Source: Picosynechococcus sp. PCC 7117
GTDB taxonomy: Bacteria > Cyanobacteriota > Cyanobacteriia > Cyanobacteriales > MRBY01
Direction: 5' to 3'
DNA length: 64,000 nucleotides
NCBI RefSeq assembly: GCF_001693275.1
Contig: NZ_CP016477.1
Location: forward strand, 1,054,001-1,118,000
Shown: positions 1 to 9,119 of the stretch, one piece after another
Numbering within the stretch: the stretch's first letter is position 1
How the letters are laid out: each line of letters opens with the position of its first letter
Program-made: the position numbers and the translations under genes
Notes under the pieces: model-generated
Databases searched by the model: none
What the model was told of the DNA's origin: nothing
Seen by the model: only the letters and a program-made list of their open reading frames with translations

Positions 1-389
1 TCGTTAATTAAATATTCAAAGTTCTTCTGCTCTCCTATCTTGCTACACATTAATTCTAGGGCAGCATTTGTAGTGTGTCTATCCACTTCGGAACAGGCTT
101 TTTGGATAATGTGTGTCAAGAAAAATTCGCACTCTATTGGAGGTGATCCGAGAGCTATGACTGGCTTGAGTTGATTTTGCCGTGCTCTTTTAACAAACTG
201 CCAAGCTAATTTTGCATTAACTGATTTATCGACTCTGTACTGAAGCTCATCAAATGATAAGTATCTTCCCTTAGAATCAACTGGAGAATTTAATTCTAAG
301 TATTGTTCAATTTTATGTGGTGATTTTTTTAAAAACTCGTGAAGTAGCTTTCTTTGCTCTTTTTCTGAAGGAGGAGTCGTAATTTTCAT
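1..389 (-). CDS. Fic-family-like protein, N-terminal part (cut by window edge)
   Basis: An open frame of 129 codons starts at an ATG at 389 and runs off the left edge without a stop, so only the N-terminus is visible. The segment with GRYLSFDEL near residue 45, followed by a helix with LAWQFVKRAR, resembles the region that precedes the catalytic domain in some Fic (AMP-transferring) proteins. The catalytic HPFxxGNG motif would lie outside the window, so the call rests on weak N-terminal similarity only. The region is AT-rich and has no GCGATCGC site, unlike the next gene, which suggests acquired DNA. It is divergent from the chelatase gene at 503. It could equally be an unrelated regulator. 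Confidence 0.4.
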   Translation of the reverse strand, partial: MKITTPPSEKEQRKLLHEFLKKSPHKIEQYLELNSPVDSKGRYLSFDELQYRVDKSVNAKLAWQFVKRARQNQLKPVIALGSPPIECEFFLTHIIQKACSEVDRHTTNAALELMCSKIGEQKNFEYLIN

Positions 390-502
390 AAAATTATCCT
401 ACTTTTTATTTCATTTTGACTTATTTTTGAGATAAAGACCAGGAAATAGGCCCAGAAAAAGTTGCTAAGATCGCAGTGTAACGGAAAGTAAAGGCCGCTC
501 CC

Positions 503-3500
503 ATGAAGCGCATTGTGATCATCACCGGGTTTGAAGCGTTTAATGCCAGCTTGTATCGGGATGCTGCCCAAAAGGCGATCGCCCGTTGTCCCGACCTGGA
601 AGTATTGACCTTTAATGATCGGGATTTGGTCAGTCAACCGGAGGCCGTGGCCCAAGCTTTACAGGGGGCCGATGTTTTTTTCGCCAGTCTGATTTTTGAC
701 TATGACCAGGTGATTTGGCTGCGGGAACGGGTCGAAAATATTCCGGTACGCTTAGTTTTTGAGTCGGCCCTGGAGCTGATGGCCTTGACTCGGTTGGGCA
801 AGTTTGTCATTGGCGAGCAACCCAAGGGAATGCCGAAACCGATTAAATTTATCCTGAGCAAATTTACCAACAGCAAGGAAGAAGATAAGCTCGCTGGCTA
901 CCTAAGTTTCCTCAAGACCGGGCCGAAGCTGCTGAAATATATTCCCGCGAAAAAAGTTCAGGATCTGCGCAATTGGCTGATTATCTACGGTTACTGGAAC
1001 GCCGGCGGGACGGATAATGTGGCGGCCATGTGTTGGGCGATCGCCGAAAATTACTTGGGTCTCAATATTGGAGAATTGCCCGCTGTGGTGGAAACGCCGA
1101 ATCTGGGCCTGCTCCATCCCGACCATGATGGCTATTTTCTCAGTCCTCAGGCTTACCTCGATTGGCATCGCCACACCTTTCCAGAGCAAAAATTAAACCC
1201 CGTCATTGCCGTCCTCCTCTACCGCAAGCACGTTATCACTAAACAGCCTTACATTCCTCAACTGATTCGCAAATTTGAAGCTGATGGGTTGGTGCCCCTG
1301 CCGATTTTTATCAATGGTGTCGAAGCCCATGTGATCGTTCGGGATTGGCTCACCACCGACTACGAACAGCACCAAAGGCTCCATGGCCAAGTGGAGATTA
1401 AATCTCTCAAAGCCGATGCGGTAAAGGTTGAAGGCATTGTTTCGACGATTGGTTTTCCCCTGGTGGGTGGCCCGGCAGGTTCCATGGAAGCAGGGCGGCA
1501 GGTGGAGGTGGCGAAAAGTATCTTGAGCGCGAAAAATATTCCCTACCTCGTTGCGGCTCCTCTGTTAATCCAAGACCTCCATTCCTGGACGAGACAAGGG
1601 ATTGGCGGCCTCCAAAGTGTGGTGCTCTATGCCCTGCCAGAACTGGATGGGGCGATTGATACGATTCCCCTCGGTGGCCTCGTCGGGGAAGATATTTACT
1701 TGATCCCCGAACGGATAAAACGACTCACAGGACGGCTAAAAAATTGGATTCGTCTGAAAAATACGGCCCCAGGCGATCGCCAACTGGCTATTTTGCTCTA
1801 CGGCTTTCCACCAGGCTACGGAGCAACGGGAACAGCGGCATTATTAAACGTCCCCAAAAGTTTGGTCAATCTTCTCAAAACGCTCCAGGCTCAGGGTTAC
1901 GACGTGGGGAATTTTCCGGCAGATGGGGAGGAAATCATTCGTTTAGTGAAAGCGGCTGATGAAGCCTACCGCCTTGATCCCGCCTTGGCGCCCCAGCAGA
2001 CCCTGGAAAATATCGATCTCAAAATCATGGATCGTTGGTTGGGTTATCTTCTGACCCAGAAAATTGAAAAGCAGTGGCAAAGTTTAACGAATACGGGTCT
2101 GAAAACCTTTGGGGGCAAATGTCAGGTGGGAGGCGTCCAGTTCGGGAAGGTGTGGATCGGCGTGCAGCCGCCCCTAGGCATTTCTGGTGACCCGATGCGG
2201 TTGATGTTCGAGAAAGATTTAACGCCCCATCCCCAATACGCTGCTTTTTATAAATGGCTCCAAAATGAGTTCCGCGCCGATGCCCTGATTCACTTCGGCA
2301 TGCATGGCACAGTGGAATGGCTGCCCGGTTCGCCCCTGGGGAATACCAGTTATTCTTGGCCGGATATTTTGTTGGGAAATCTGCCAAATTTATATATTTA
2401 TGCGGCGAATAATCCTTCAGAATCAATTTTGGCGAAACGACGCGGCTACGGCACTCTGATTTCCCACAATGTGCCCCCCTATGGTCGGGCCGGTTTATAC
2501 AAAGAACTGTTGGTGCTGCGGGATTTGATTGGGGAATATCGCGAAGATCCAGAGAAAAATGACGCTCTCCGCCCGGACATTATCCAAAAAATCATTGATC
2601 TGGGCCTGCCGGAAGATTGTCCGTTTACAGTAGGCCAGGAGCAGGGGATCGAATTTACTGTTACAAATGCCCCCTTATTCAGCAAAACCGCCCTCCAAAA
2701 CTATTTCGTCCAAATTTATGAATACCTACAAACCCTAGAACAACGGCTGTTTTCCTCTGGTCTCCATGTCCTGGGGGAAAAACCTAGTCCCAAAATTATC
2801 CAAAGTTACCTCGCGGCCTATTTTGGCGATCGCCTTTCGGCAAATATTCTTACCAAGGTCGCCCAGGGAGAGCCTGAAATTACCTGCGACCAACCGGAAC
2901 TCCTGGCAGAAGCGCGGGAAATTGGCGATCGCCTTTTGCAAACGGACGACGAAATTACGAACCTGCTCAAGGGTTTGAACGGCGAATATATTCCCCCGGC
3001 CCCTGGGGGCGATCTGCTGCGGGATGGCCTGGGAGTTTTACCCACCGGACGCAATATCCATGCCCTCGATCCCTACCGGATGCCTTCCCCGGCAGCCTAT
3101 GCTCGCGGTCGGGAAATTGGCAAAAAAATCATCCAGCAACACCTTGAGGAAACGGGCAATTATCCAGAGACGGTGGCAGTGATGCTCTGGGGTTTGGATG
3201 CCATTAAAACGAAGGGAGAATCTTTGGGGATTCTGCTGGAATTGGTGGGGGCAGAACCGATTAAGGAAGGGACGGGGCGCATTGTCCGCTATGAATTATT
3301 GCCCCTGGCAGTCGTCGGCCATCCCCGCATCGATATTTTGGCGAATCTGTCGGGCATTTTCCGGGATAGTTTTGTCAACATCATTGAACTACTCGATGAT
3401 TTGTTCCACCGGGCCGCCACCGTAGACGAAGATCCTGCCCGAAATTTTATCCGCAAGCACAGTCTCGAACTCCAGGCCGAGGGGGTTAAAAATACCACCG

Positions 3501-4219
3501 CCCGCCTCTTCTCCAATCCTGCTGGGGATTTTGGCTCCCTGGTGAATGATCAAATCGTCGAAGGCAACTGGGACAACAGCGATGAACTGGCGAAAACCTG
3601 GGAAGGCCGCAATCAATACAGTTATGGCCGCAACGATAAGGGTCAGGCACGCCCGGAGGTCTTGAAAAAATTACTCCAAACAGGCGATCGCCTGGTGCAG
3701 GAAATTGACTCGGTGGAATATGGCCTGACAGATATCCAGGAATACTACGCCAACACTGGGGGACTAAAAAAAGCGGCGGAAAATGCCAGCGGTAAAACCG
3801 TTACAGCTAGCTTTGTGGAAAGTTTCTCGAAGGACACAACGCCCCGAAAATTAGAATCGGTGCTGCGCATGGAATACCGCTCTAAACTGCTCAACCCCAA
3901 GTGGGCTGAGGCAATGGCCGATCAGGGGTCTGGGGGAGCCTATGAAATTTCCCAGCGAATGACAGCTTTAATCGGTTGGGGCGGTACAGTCGATTTCCAG
4001 GATCAATGGGTCTATGACCAAGCCGCAGAGACCTATGCCCTCGATGCAGCCATGGCGCAAAAATTGCGAGATGCAAACCCTGAAGCTTTTCGGAATATTG
4101 TTGGGCGGATGTTGGAAGCCCATGGGCGCGGTTTCTGGGAAGCTTCCGATGAAAAATTGCAAAAACTAAGTGATCTTTATGACCTTACGGACGATGTTTT
4201 GGAGGGAATTACAGTCTAA
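503..4219 (+). CDS. ChlH/CobN-family metal chelatase large subunit (paralogue of ChlH)
   Basis: The product has 1238 residues and is collinear with the ChlH protein encoded at 23650-27645. Shared blocks include the HFGxHG motif (here HFGMHGTVEWLPG), NNPSES-AKRRGYG, the GPGGD-type segment (PAPGGDLLRDG) and a C-terminal E-HGRGFWEAS block. Family members bind the porphyrin or corrin substrate and insert Mg2+ or Co2+ with an AAA+ motor (ChlI/ChlD or CobS/CobT). It lacks the first roughly 35 residues and several insertions of true ChlH. It is closer to ChlH than to proteobacterial CobN, because it keeps NNPSE. From memory, similar cyanobacterial proteins (for example Synechocystis slr1211) are labelled CobN. 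The ATG at 503 follows a GGAAAGTAAAGG stretch. Family membership is certain; the metal is not. Confidence 0.85.
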   Translation: MKRIVIITGFEAFNASLYRDAAQKAIARCPDLEVLTFNDRDLVSQPEAVAQALQGADVFFASLIFDYDQVIWLRERVENIPVRLVFESALELMALTRLGKFVIGEQPKGMPKPIKFILSKFTNSKEEDKLAGYLSFLKTGPKLLKYIPAKKVQDLRNWLIIYGYWNAGGTDNVAAMCWAIAENYLGLNIGELPAVVETPNLGLLHPDHDGYFLSPQAYLDWHRHTFPEQKLNPVIAVLLYRKHVITKQPYIPQLIRKFEADGLVPLPIFINGVEAHVIVRDWLTTDYEQHQRLHGQVEIKSLKADAVKVEGIVSTIGFPLVGGPAGSMEAGRQVEVAKSILSAKNIPYLVAAPLLIQDLHSWTRQGIGGLQSVVLYALPELDGAIDTIPLGGLVGEDIYLIPERIKRLTGRLKNWIRLKNTAPGDRQLAILLYGFPPGYGATGTAALLNVPKSLVNLLKTLQAQGYDVGNFPADGEEIIRLVKAADEAYRLDPALAPQQTLENIDLKIMDRWLGYLLTQKIEKQWQSLTNTGLKTFGGKCQVGGVQFGKVWIGVQPPLGISGDPMRLMFEKDLTPHPQYAAFYKWLQNEFRADALIHFGMHGTVEWLPGSPLGNTSYSWPDILLGNLPNLYIYAANNPSESILAKRRGYGTLISHNVPPYGRAGLYKELLVLRDLIGEYREDPEKNDALRPDIIQKIIDLGLPEDCPFTVGQEQGIEFTVTNAPLFSKTALQNYFVQIYEYLQTLEQRLFSSGLHVLGEKPSPKIIQSYLAAYFGDRLSANILTKVAQGEPEITCDQPELLAEAREIGDRLLQTDDEITNLLKGLNGEYIPPAPGGDLLRDGLGVLPTGRNIHALDPYRMPSPAAYARGREIGKKIIQQHLEETGNYPETVAVMLWGLDAIKTKGESLGILLELVGAEPIKEGTGRIVRYELLPLAVVGHPRIDILANLSGIFRDSFVNIIELLDDLFHRAATVDEDPARNFIRKHSLELQAEGVKNTTARLFSNPAGDFGSLVNDQIVEGNWDNSDELAKTWEGRNQYSYGRNDKGQARPEVLKKLLQTGDRLVQEIDSVEYGLTDIQEYYANTGGLKKAAENASGKTVTASFVESFSKDTTPRKLESVLRMEYRSKLLNPKWAEAMADQGSGGAYEISQRMTALIGWGGTVDFQDQWVYDQAAETYALDAAMAQKLRDANPEAFRNIVGRMLEAHGRGFWEASDEKLQKLSDLYDLTDDVLEGITV

Positions 4220-4467
4220 ATTATTTCCCTTCACCAAATATTGGCAAGGCACTAATTTCAAAAAAAAACACACCCTTCGGCATTTTTAATTTGTTAAAAA
4301 ATATATGGCCATACAGATAAGCATAGATATGCCATGATTGCACTTTTAGCTGAGTCTTTTATAAAAAAAACAAAAGATTTTCATCATAAGACAATTTTCG
4401 CTACTACCATTAATAATTAACATCTTCGGTGACTTGATGGCAGCTCATTATTGTATGGGTAAGATCT

Positions 4468-5433
4468 ATGCATGAATATTTAATTTATATCCACGGCGTT
4501 TCACCAGAAAATAATCCAGATCAAACTGAAACTTACGATCAGCTCCATAAAGGTGTTGGGAAAGTCAGCACAAATTTCCCCAATCGTTCAGACTGGGAAA
4601 AAGCAAAACGTTGTGACATAAAATGGGGATCAGAGCAAAGTCCTGTTCTAGAAGGCGACTATTTGTTGGCAAAGGCGCAGGATGAATTAGCAAAGAAGTT
4701 ACTCGGCCACATACAACAGACTTCGGACTGGACAATCAATCCTGCTCGGTTACTTCTCTCCACATTGAGAGAACTGATGATTCGGGGCTTTTCAGATATG
4801 TTTTATTATGTTTCCCAAGATGGGAAAAGAAGTATTCGGAGAAGTGTTTCATCTCAGATTATTCAATGTATTCAAGAGCCTTTAGAAAAAAATGAACCTA
4901 TATCGTTAACTTTTTTAGGGCATAGTGCTGGTTCAGTGATTGCCTTTGATTTCCTTTTTTATCTTTTTGCGTCCCAGTCTATTCTGAGTAATAAAGACCA
5001 TGATTTTATCGAGGTTGGCAATGAGGATAGTTCGGAAGTCAATCATATCCTGCAAGATTTTGAAAAGCTACGAAAATTAGCAGACAATAAAAGACTCCGA
5101 GTGCGTCGCTTATTTACTTTTGGTTCTCCTATTTCAATGCTGGCTTTTCGCAGTAATGCCGTTCTAGATATTCTTGCTCAAGGAAATGCGTTAAATTTCC
5201 ATGATTATGGTTTGGCAGACAATCCGGAAGTATTTGGCCAATCTTTGAATGGAGCACGATGGATTAATTTTTGGGATAAGGATGATATTATTGCTTGGCC
5301 AGTCGAGGGTTTGATGCAAGAATCTAGTGCCATTAAAGATATATATGTAGATATAGGAGATCATATTTCTACTGTTCATAATCTCTATTGGAATAGTAAA
5401 AAAGTCCATGAAGAGATTGCAGCATTATGGTGA
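4468..5433 (+). CDS. Alpha/beta-hydrolase-like protein of unknown substrate
   Basis: This 321-residue protein begins with a beta-strand and an oxyanion-type segment (YLIYIHGVSP). It carries a nucleophile elbow LGHSAGSVIAFDFL with Ser153 as the probable catalytic serine, then a conserved TFGSPISM block near residue 216 and late Asp and His residues (DKDD near 270, GDH near 294) that could complete a triad. This is the layout of lipase or serine-esterase folds; no signal peptide is seen. The gene is AT-rich, has no GCGATCGC site, and stands alone between unrelated genes, so it may be acquired. I do not recognise a named family and cannot give a substrate. Confidence 0.75.
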   Translation: MHEYLIYIHGVSPENNPDQTETYDQLHKGVGKVSTNFPNRSDWEKAKRCDIKWGSEQSPVLEGDYLLAKAQDELAKKLLGHIQQTSDWTINPARLLLSTLRELMIRGFSDMFYYVSQDGKRSIRRSVSSQIIQCIQEPLEKNEPISLTFLGHSAGSVIAFDFLFYLFASQSILSNKDHDFIEVGNEDSSEVNHILQDFEKLRKLADNKRLRVRRLFTFGSPISMLAFRSNAVLDILAQGNALNFHDYGLADNPEVFGQSLNGARWINFWDKDDIIAWPVEGLMQESSAIKDIYVDIGDHISTVHNLYWNSKKVHEEIAALW

Positions 5434-5519
5434 AAAATCATTAGTGTGTGCTTCTGGCAAGCCATCTAAATCAAGCCATGTAAATATTTCAGCGATAAAG
5501 TTAAAATAAATGACTCTTT

Positions 5520-6656
5520 CTATGGATAGTTTCGGATAGCGATCGCCCCATTTTGACCACCAAACCCAAAGCTGAAACAGAGAGCATTTTGGAGTGGAGT
5601 ATTCTGGGCTTTTGTGACGAAATTTAAGTCAAATTCTGGCTGAGCTAAGCCCACACAGGGAAAAAGCCGTTGATCTCGCAACATTAACAGCGAGAACGCC
5701 ACCCCCAAAGCTCCCGATGCGCCGAGGGTGTGGCCCGTTGCCCCTTTACTACCGCTGACAAAAGGACGGTGGGGAAATAGCGTTTCGATCATCGTTGCTT
5801 CGGCTTGATCATTTAAACGGGTACTGGTGCCATGGGGATGAATATGATCTATGTCTTCGGGTTCCAGGCCAGCCCGCTCTAAACATTGGGCGATCGCCTT
5901 CATTGCGACCTGATAATTACCTTGGGGCGCGCTCATGTGGTGGGCATCACAGGTAAAACTCCAGCCGAGGATTTCGCCGTAGATTTTGGCGTTTCGTTGC
6001 TGGGCTGATTCTAGGGTTTCGAGCAGAAAGATCGCCCCCCCTTCCCCTAAAACCAGTCCTTCCCGCCGTTGGTCAAAGGGAAAACAGCCCGTCGTCGCCA
6101 ACGCCCCCATTTTCTGGAACCCCGTAATGCTTAAAGGTGTGACGGGAGATTCCACTGCTCCGGCTAACACCTGTGGGCGATCGCCCCGTTGCAAAAGTTC
6201 AAAGCCCTGGGAGATCGCCCATAATCCGGTGGTACAAGCCCCCATCGGTGCTAAAACTGGCCCTTGGGAGCCAACTTGCTGGGCCGTGGCGATCGCCAAT
6301 TGGTTGGGTAAATAAGTTAACCAATTCTCTAATCCTCTCTGATGTCCTTGTTGGTCGTCATACCGCAGCTTTTCCCACTGCCCCTGAAAGCCCCGACTAG
6401 AGCCGATCACAATCCCACAATGTTCTAAAGGCGGTTCTAGGCCAGCATCTACGAGGGTTGCCTCAACGAGCGATCGCCGCAGAATTTCTAAATCCACAGG
6501 CGCTTTCCCCAACATCGCCACCGGAATAACGGGTAAATCCCGAAACGGTTGCCGCAATTGGATCGCGCTTTCTCCCCGTTGTAATTTTTGCCAAGCCTGG
6601 TGGCGATCGCCCAGGGCACAGCGTAAACCCAGGCCCGTTATCACTACCCGCACCAT
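5520..6656 (-). CDS. Beta-ketoacyl-ACP synthase (KAS II-like, second copy)
   Basis: The 378-residue product is a thiolase-fold condensing enzyme. The full Cys-His-His triad is visible: Cys141 in MGACTTG, His275 in HPHGTST and His309 in GATGHTLGASG. Such enzymes condense malonyl-ACP with an acyl-ACP. It is about 40 residues shorter than the FabF encoded at 33718-34974 and only moderately similar, so it is a paralogue. The glycine-rich C-terminus (FSFGFGGQN) is intact. It stands alone, divergent from the antiporter gene, with no acyl carrier protein beside it. A role in a special acyl chain, such as a lipid or secondary metabolite, is possible but not shown. Confidence 0.88.
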   Translation of the reverse strand: MVRVVITGLGLRCALGDRHQAWQKLQRGESAIQLRQPFRDLPVIPVAMLGKAPVDLEILRRSLVEATLVDAGLEPPLEHCGIVIGSSRGFQGQWEKLRYDDQQGHQRGLENWLTYLPNQLAIATAQQVGSQGPVLAPMGACTTGLWAISQGFELLQRGDRPQVLAGAVESPVTPLSITGFQKMGALATTGCFPFDQRREGLVLGEGGAIFLLETLESAQQRNAKIYGEILGWSFTCDAHHMSAPQGNYQVAMKAIAQCLERAGLEPEDIDHIHPHGTSTRLNDQAEATMIETLFPHRPFVSGSKGATGHTLGASGALGVAFSLLMLRDQRLFPCVGLAQPEFDLNFVTKAQNTPLQNALCFSFGFGGQNGAIAIRNYP

Positions 6657-6770
6657 ATCAATATCCCGTCACTAAGCATCAAAAATTTTGCGTCAGCCTG
6701 TCGATTTCTGGCGATCGCCGTTACCGTAGGATGTTGCAACCGATTATTCTCACCAAGGAAACTTACCACC

Positions 6771-8393
6771 GTGCCCAATCCTCCCCTGATCATTGTGCGC
6801 CACATCTTCCTGTTCGGACAAGCGGTTTCTTTGCCGGCCAATGCCTTTACCGGATTGGTGAATACTTTAATTCTGTTGCTGTTGGTGGCGACGGTCGTGG
6901 CACTGGTGACCCGCTGGCTGAGGATTCCCTACGTGATTGGTCTGGTGTTGGCAGGGTTGTTGATCCCCAAACAAATTCTCTCCGATGCCATTGGCTTGAA
7001 TCCTGAGGTCATTCTCAATTTATTCTTGCCGATTTTGATCTTTGAGGCGGCGATCAATACCGATATTAGTCGTTTGCGGAGCACCATTAAACCAATCGCC
7101 CTTTTAGCGGGGCCTGGGGTGCTTTTGGCGGCGACGATCACCGCTTTTTTCCTGAAGGTCAGCTTAGATTTAGCTTGGCTAACGGCCTGTGCGGTGGGCG
7201 TTATTCTCACGATTACAGATACAGTGTCGGTGATTGCGGCGTTTCGGACGGTGCCAGTACCGGGGCGACTGGCGACCATTGTGGAAGGGGAAAGTTTGTT
7301 TAACGATGGGATCGCCCTTGTTCTACTGAATATTGTGACCACCATTCATCTGCAAGGTTCGTTTAGCGTTGGGGAAGGGGTTGAGCAAATTTTAATTGCC
7401 TTTGTGGGGGGTGGTTTGCTAGGCCTGGGTCTGGGTTATTTGTGCATTGGCCTGTTCCGGCAATTGGATGATCCCCTCAGTAATATTTTGTTGACGGTGG
7501 CGGTCTCCCTGGGTACGTTTCAAATTGGTCAAGCCTTGGGGGTTTCTAGTGCGATCGCCGTGTTGATCGCGGGTCTTTTGATCGGCAACGTGGCGCTGCG
7601 AGAATGCTCCGGTTCCGTAACGATTACGCTCCTGAATTTCTGGGAATATGCAGGTTTTGGGGTGAATACTTTTATTTTTCTGTTCGTGGGGATTGAGGTC
7701 GCCCCTTTATCGTTGTTACAGACAATTCCGGCGGCTTTACTGGCGGTGGTGGCCTATCAAGTGGGGCGAATTTGTTCGATTTATCCTCTGCTGTCGGTGC
7801 TGAAGTTTTTCGACCGCCCCTTGCCCCTCCGCTGGCAGCACGTACTCATTTTCGGTAATGTGAAAGGCTCTTTGTCCATGGCCCTCGCCCTCGGCTTGCC
7901 TTTAACCCTCCAGGGGCGATCGCAGGTGATTACCCTCGTGTTTAGTACCGTCTTAGTTTCCCTGATTGGTCAAGGTTTGAGCTTGCCTTGGTTTGTGAAA
8001 AAGCTCCAACTCGCCAAGCCTTCCCCCGTCCGCCAACACCTCGAAAATTTGCAACTTAATCTAATCGCCGCCAAATCTGCCCAGGAGGAACTGAAGGAAC
8101 TGTTACAGAGTGGCAGTTTGCCAAAATTCCTCTACGAAGAACTCTTTGCCAGCTACCAGGCCCGCATTGCCAACGCCGAGGAAGAGTTACGGGGGCTTTA
8201 TAATCAGCGCCTCACCCAAAAACTGAGCCAGTTTGAAAACCAAGCTTATTTAGAAGGCTTGCGCCATCGCCTCTTTCTCGCGGAAAAAAGTGCCATTAAC
8301 GAAGCGATTCTCAAGGGCTTAATCAGTGATGAGACGGCTCGGCCCTATCTACAAGAGTTGAACCAAAAAATTCTGGCGCTCCGGGATCCCTAA
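6771..8393 (+). CDS. CPA1-type Na+/H+ antiporter with cytoplasmic tail
   Basis: The 540-residue product has about 12 hydrophobic segments over residues 20-410, then a hydrophilic helical tail of about 130 residues. Diagnostic features are ITDTVSVIAAF, which stands where many relatives have a T-D-P motif, and EGESLFNDGIALVL, whose Asn-Asp pair lies in the ion-binding site of the CPA1/NhaP family. It would exchange Na+ or K+ for protons across the inner or thylakoid membrane. The start is taken as GTG at 6771; a later start before the first membrane helix is possible. Its TAA overlaps the TAG of the convergent TrkA-N gene by two bases. Confidence 0.88.
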   Translation: MPNPPLIIVRHIFLFGQAVSLPANAFTGLVNTLILLLLVATVVALVTRWLRIPYVIGLVLAGLLIPKQILSDAIGLNPEVILNLFLPILIFEAAINTDISRLRSTIKPIALLAGPGVLLAATITAFFLKVSLDLAWLTACAVGVILTITDTVSVIAAFRTVPVPGRLATIVEGESLFNDGIALVLLNIVTTIHLQGSFSVGEGVEQILIAFVGGGLLGLGLGYLCIGLFRQLDDPLSNILLTVAVSLGTFQIGQALGVSSAIAVLIAGLLIGNVALRECSGSVTITLLNFWEYAGFGVNTFIFLFVGIEVAPLSLLQTIPAALLAVVAYQVGRICSIYPLLSVLKFFDRPLPLRWQHVLIFGNVKGSLSMALALGLPLTLQGRSQVITLVFSTVLVSLIGQGLSLPWFVKKLQLAKPSPVRQHLENLQLNLIAAKSAQEELKELLQSGSLPKFLYEELFASYQARIANAEEELRGLYNQRLTQKLSQFENQAYLEGLRHRLFLAEKSAINEAILKGLISDETARPYLQELNQKILALRDP

Positions 8394-9070
8394 ACAACAC
8401 ACAACCCCATAAAGTCCACCAACTGGTGTACCAGTTCTGGTTTGGTGACAGCCAGGATCGTCGAACCGCTCTCTAGGAGGGTGCTGCCATTGGGGATTTG
8501 TAATTCTTCGTGGGGGTGCGCTTGGTAGCCGATTACTAATGTCCCGGCAGGAAACCGATGATCCTGGGCTAATTCCGCGACGCTCCGGCCAACAATGGCG
8601 CAATTTTCAGGAATCGAGAGCTTTAAAACTTCGATTTGCCCCTGTTCAAAATGCATCATTGCATCGACTTCAGGATATTCAATGGCATTAACCACGCGAT
8701 TGAGGGCCAGTTCTGTGGTGCTGATAATGTGGGTTGCCCCCGCGAGTTTGTAGGGCTCGATAAAGTCGCGATCGCGCATCCGAACAATGATTTGCGGGAC
8801 ACCATAGTGTTTGCAGAGAGTCACCAAGGCGAGATTGAGGGCATCGTCCCGGAGCGTGGCAATCACGGCGTTGGCTTTGCGGATGCCAGCTTCGATGAGG
8901 ACACTGGTTTTAACGGCACTTCCTTCAAAGGCCATGACACCAATTTTTTCGCGGGCATCCTGACAGGCGGCCGGATCGGTATCAATGATCGCGACGGTGT
9001 GGTTCATTCGTTGGAGGGTTTTGGCGAGATCTCGTCCCATCATCCCGGCACCACCGATTAAAACGTACAT
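8390..9070 (-). CDS. TrkA-N/TrkA-C (RCK) NAD-binding regulatory protein
   Basis: The protein has 226 residues from the ATG at 9070, which is preceded by a good AAGGAG ribosome site; a longer reading into the recQ gene is unlikely. The N-terminus MYVLIGGAGMMGR has the glycine-rich Rossmann signature, followed by an acidic residue at the end of strand 2 (VAIIDTD). Residues around 140-220 form a TrkA-C-like domain. Such subunits bind NAD(H) or nucleotides and gate K+ uptake systems or channels. No Trk membrane subunit is adjacent, but the gene lies 49 bp downstream of recQ on the same strand and tail-to-tail with a CPA1 antiporter. Confidence 0.85.
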   Translation of the reverse strand: MYVLIGGAGMMGRDLAKTLQRMNHTVAIIDTDPAACQDAREKIGVMAFEGSAVKTSVLIEAGIRKANAVIATLRDDALNLALVTLCKHYGVPQIIVRMRDRDFIEPYKLAGATHIISTTELALNRVVNAIEYPEVDAMMHFEQGQIEVLKLSIPENCAIVGRSVAELAQDHRFPAGTLVIGYQAHPHEELQIPNGSTLLESGSTILAVTKPELVHQLVDFMGLCVV

Positions 9071-9119
9071 GGGGTTTCTCCTTGGTAACTGGAAAAAAGG
9101 CGATCGCCTTTCGCTTTGA

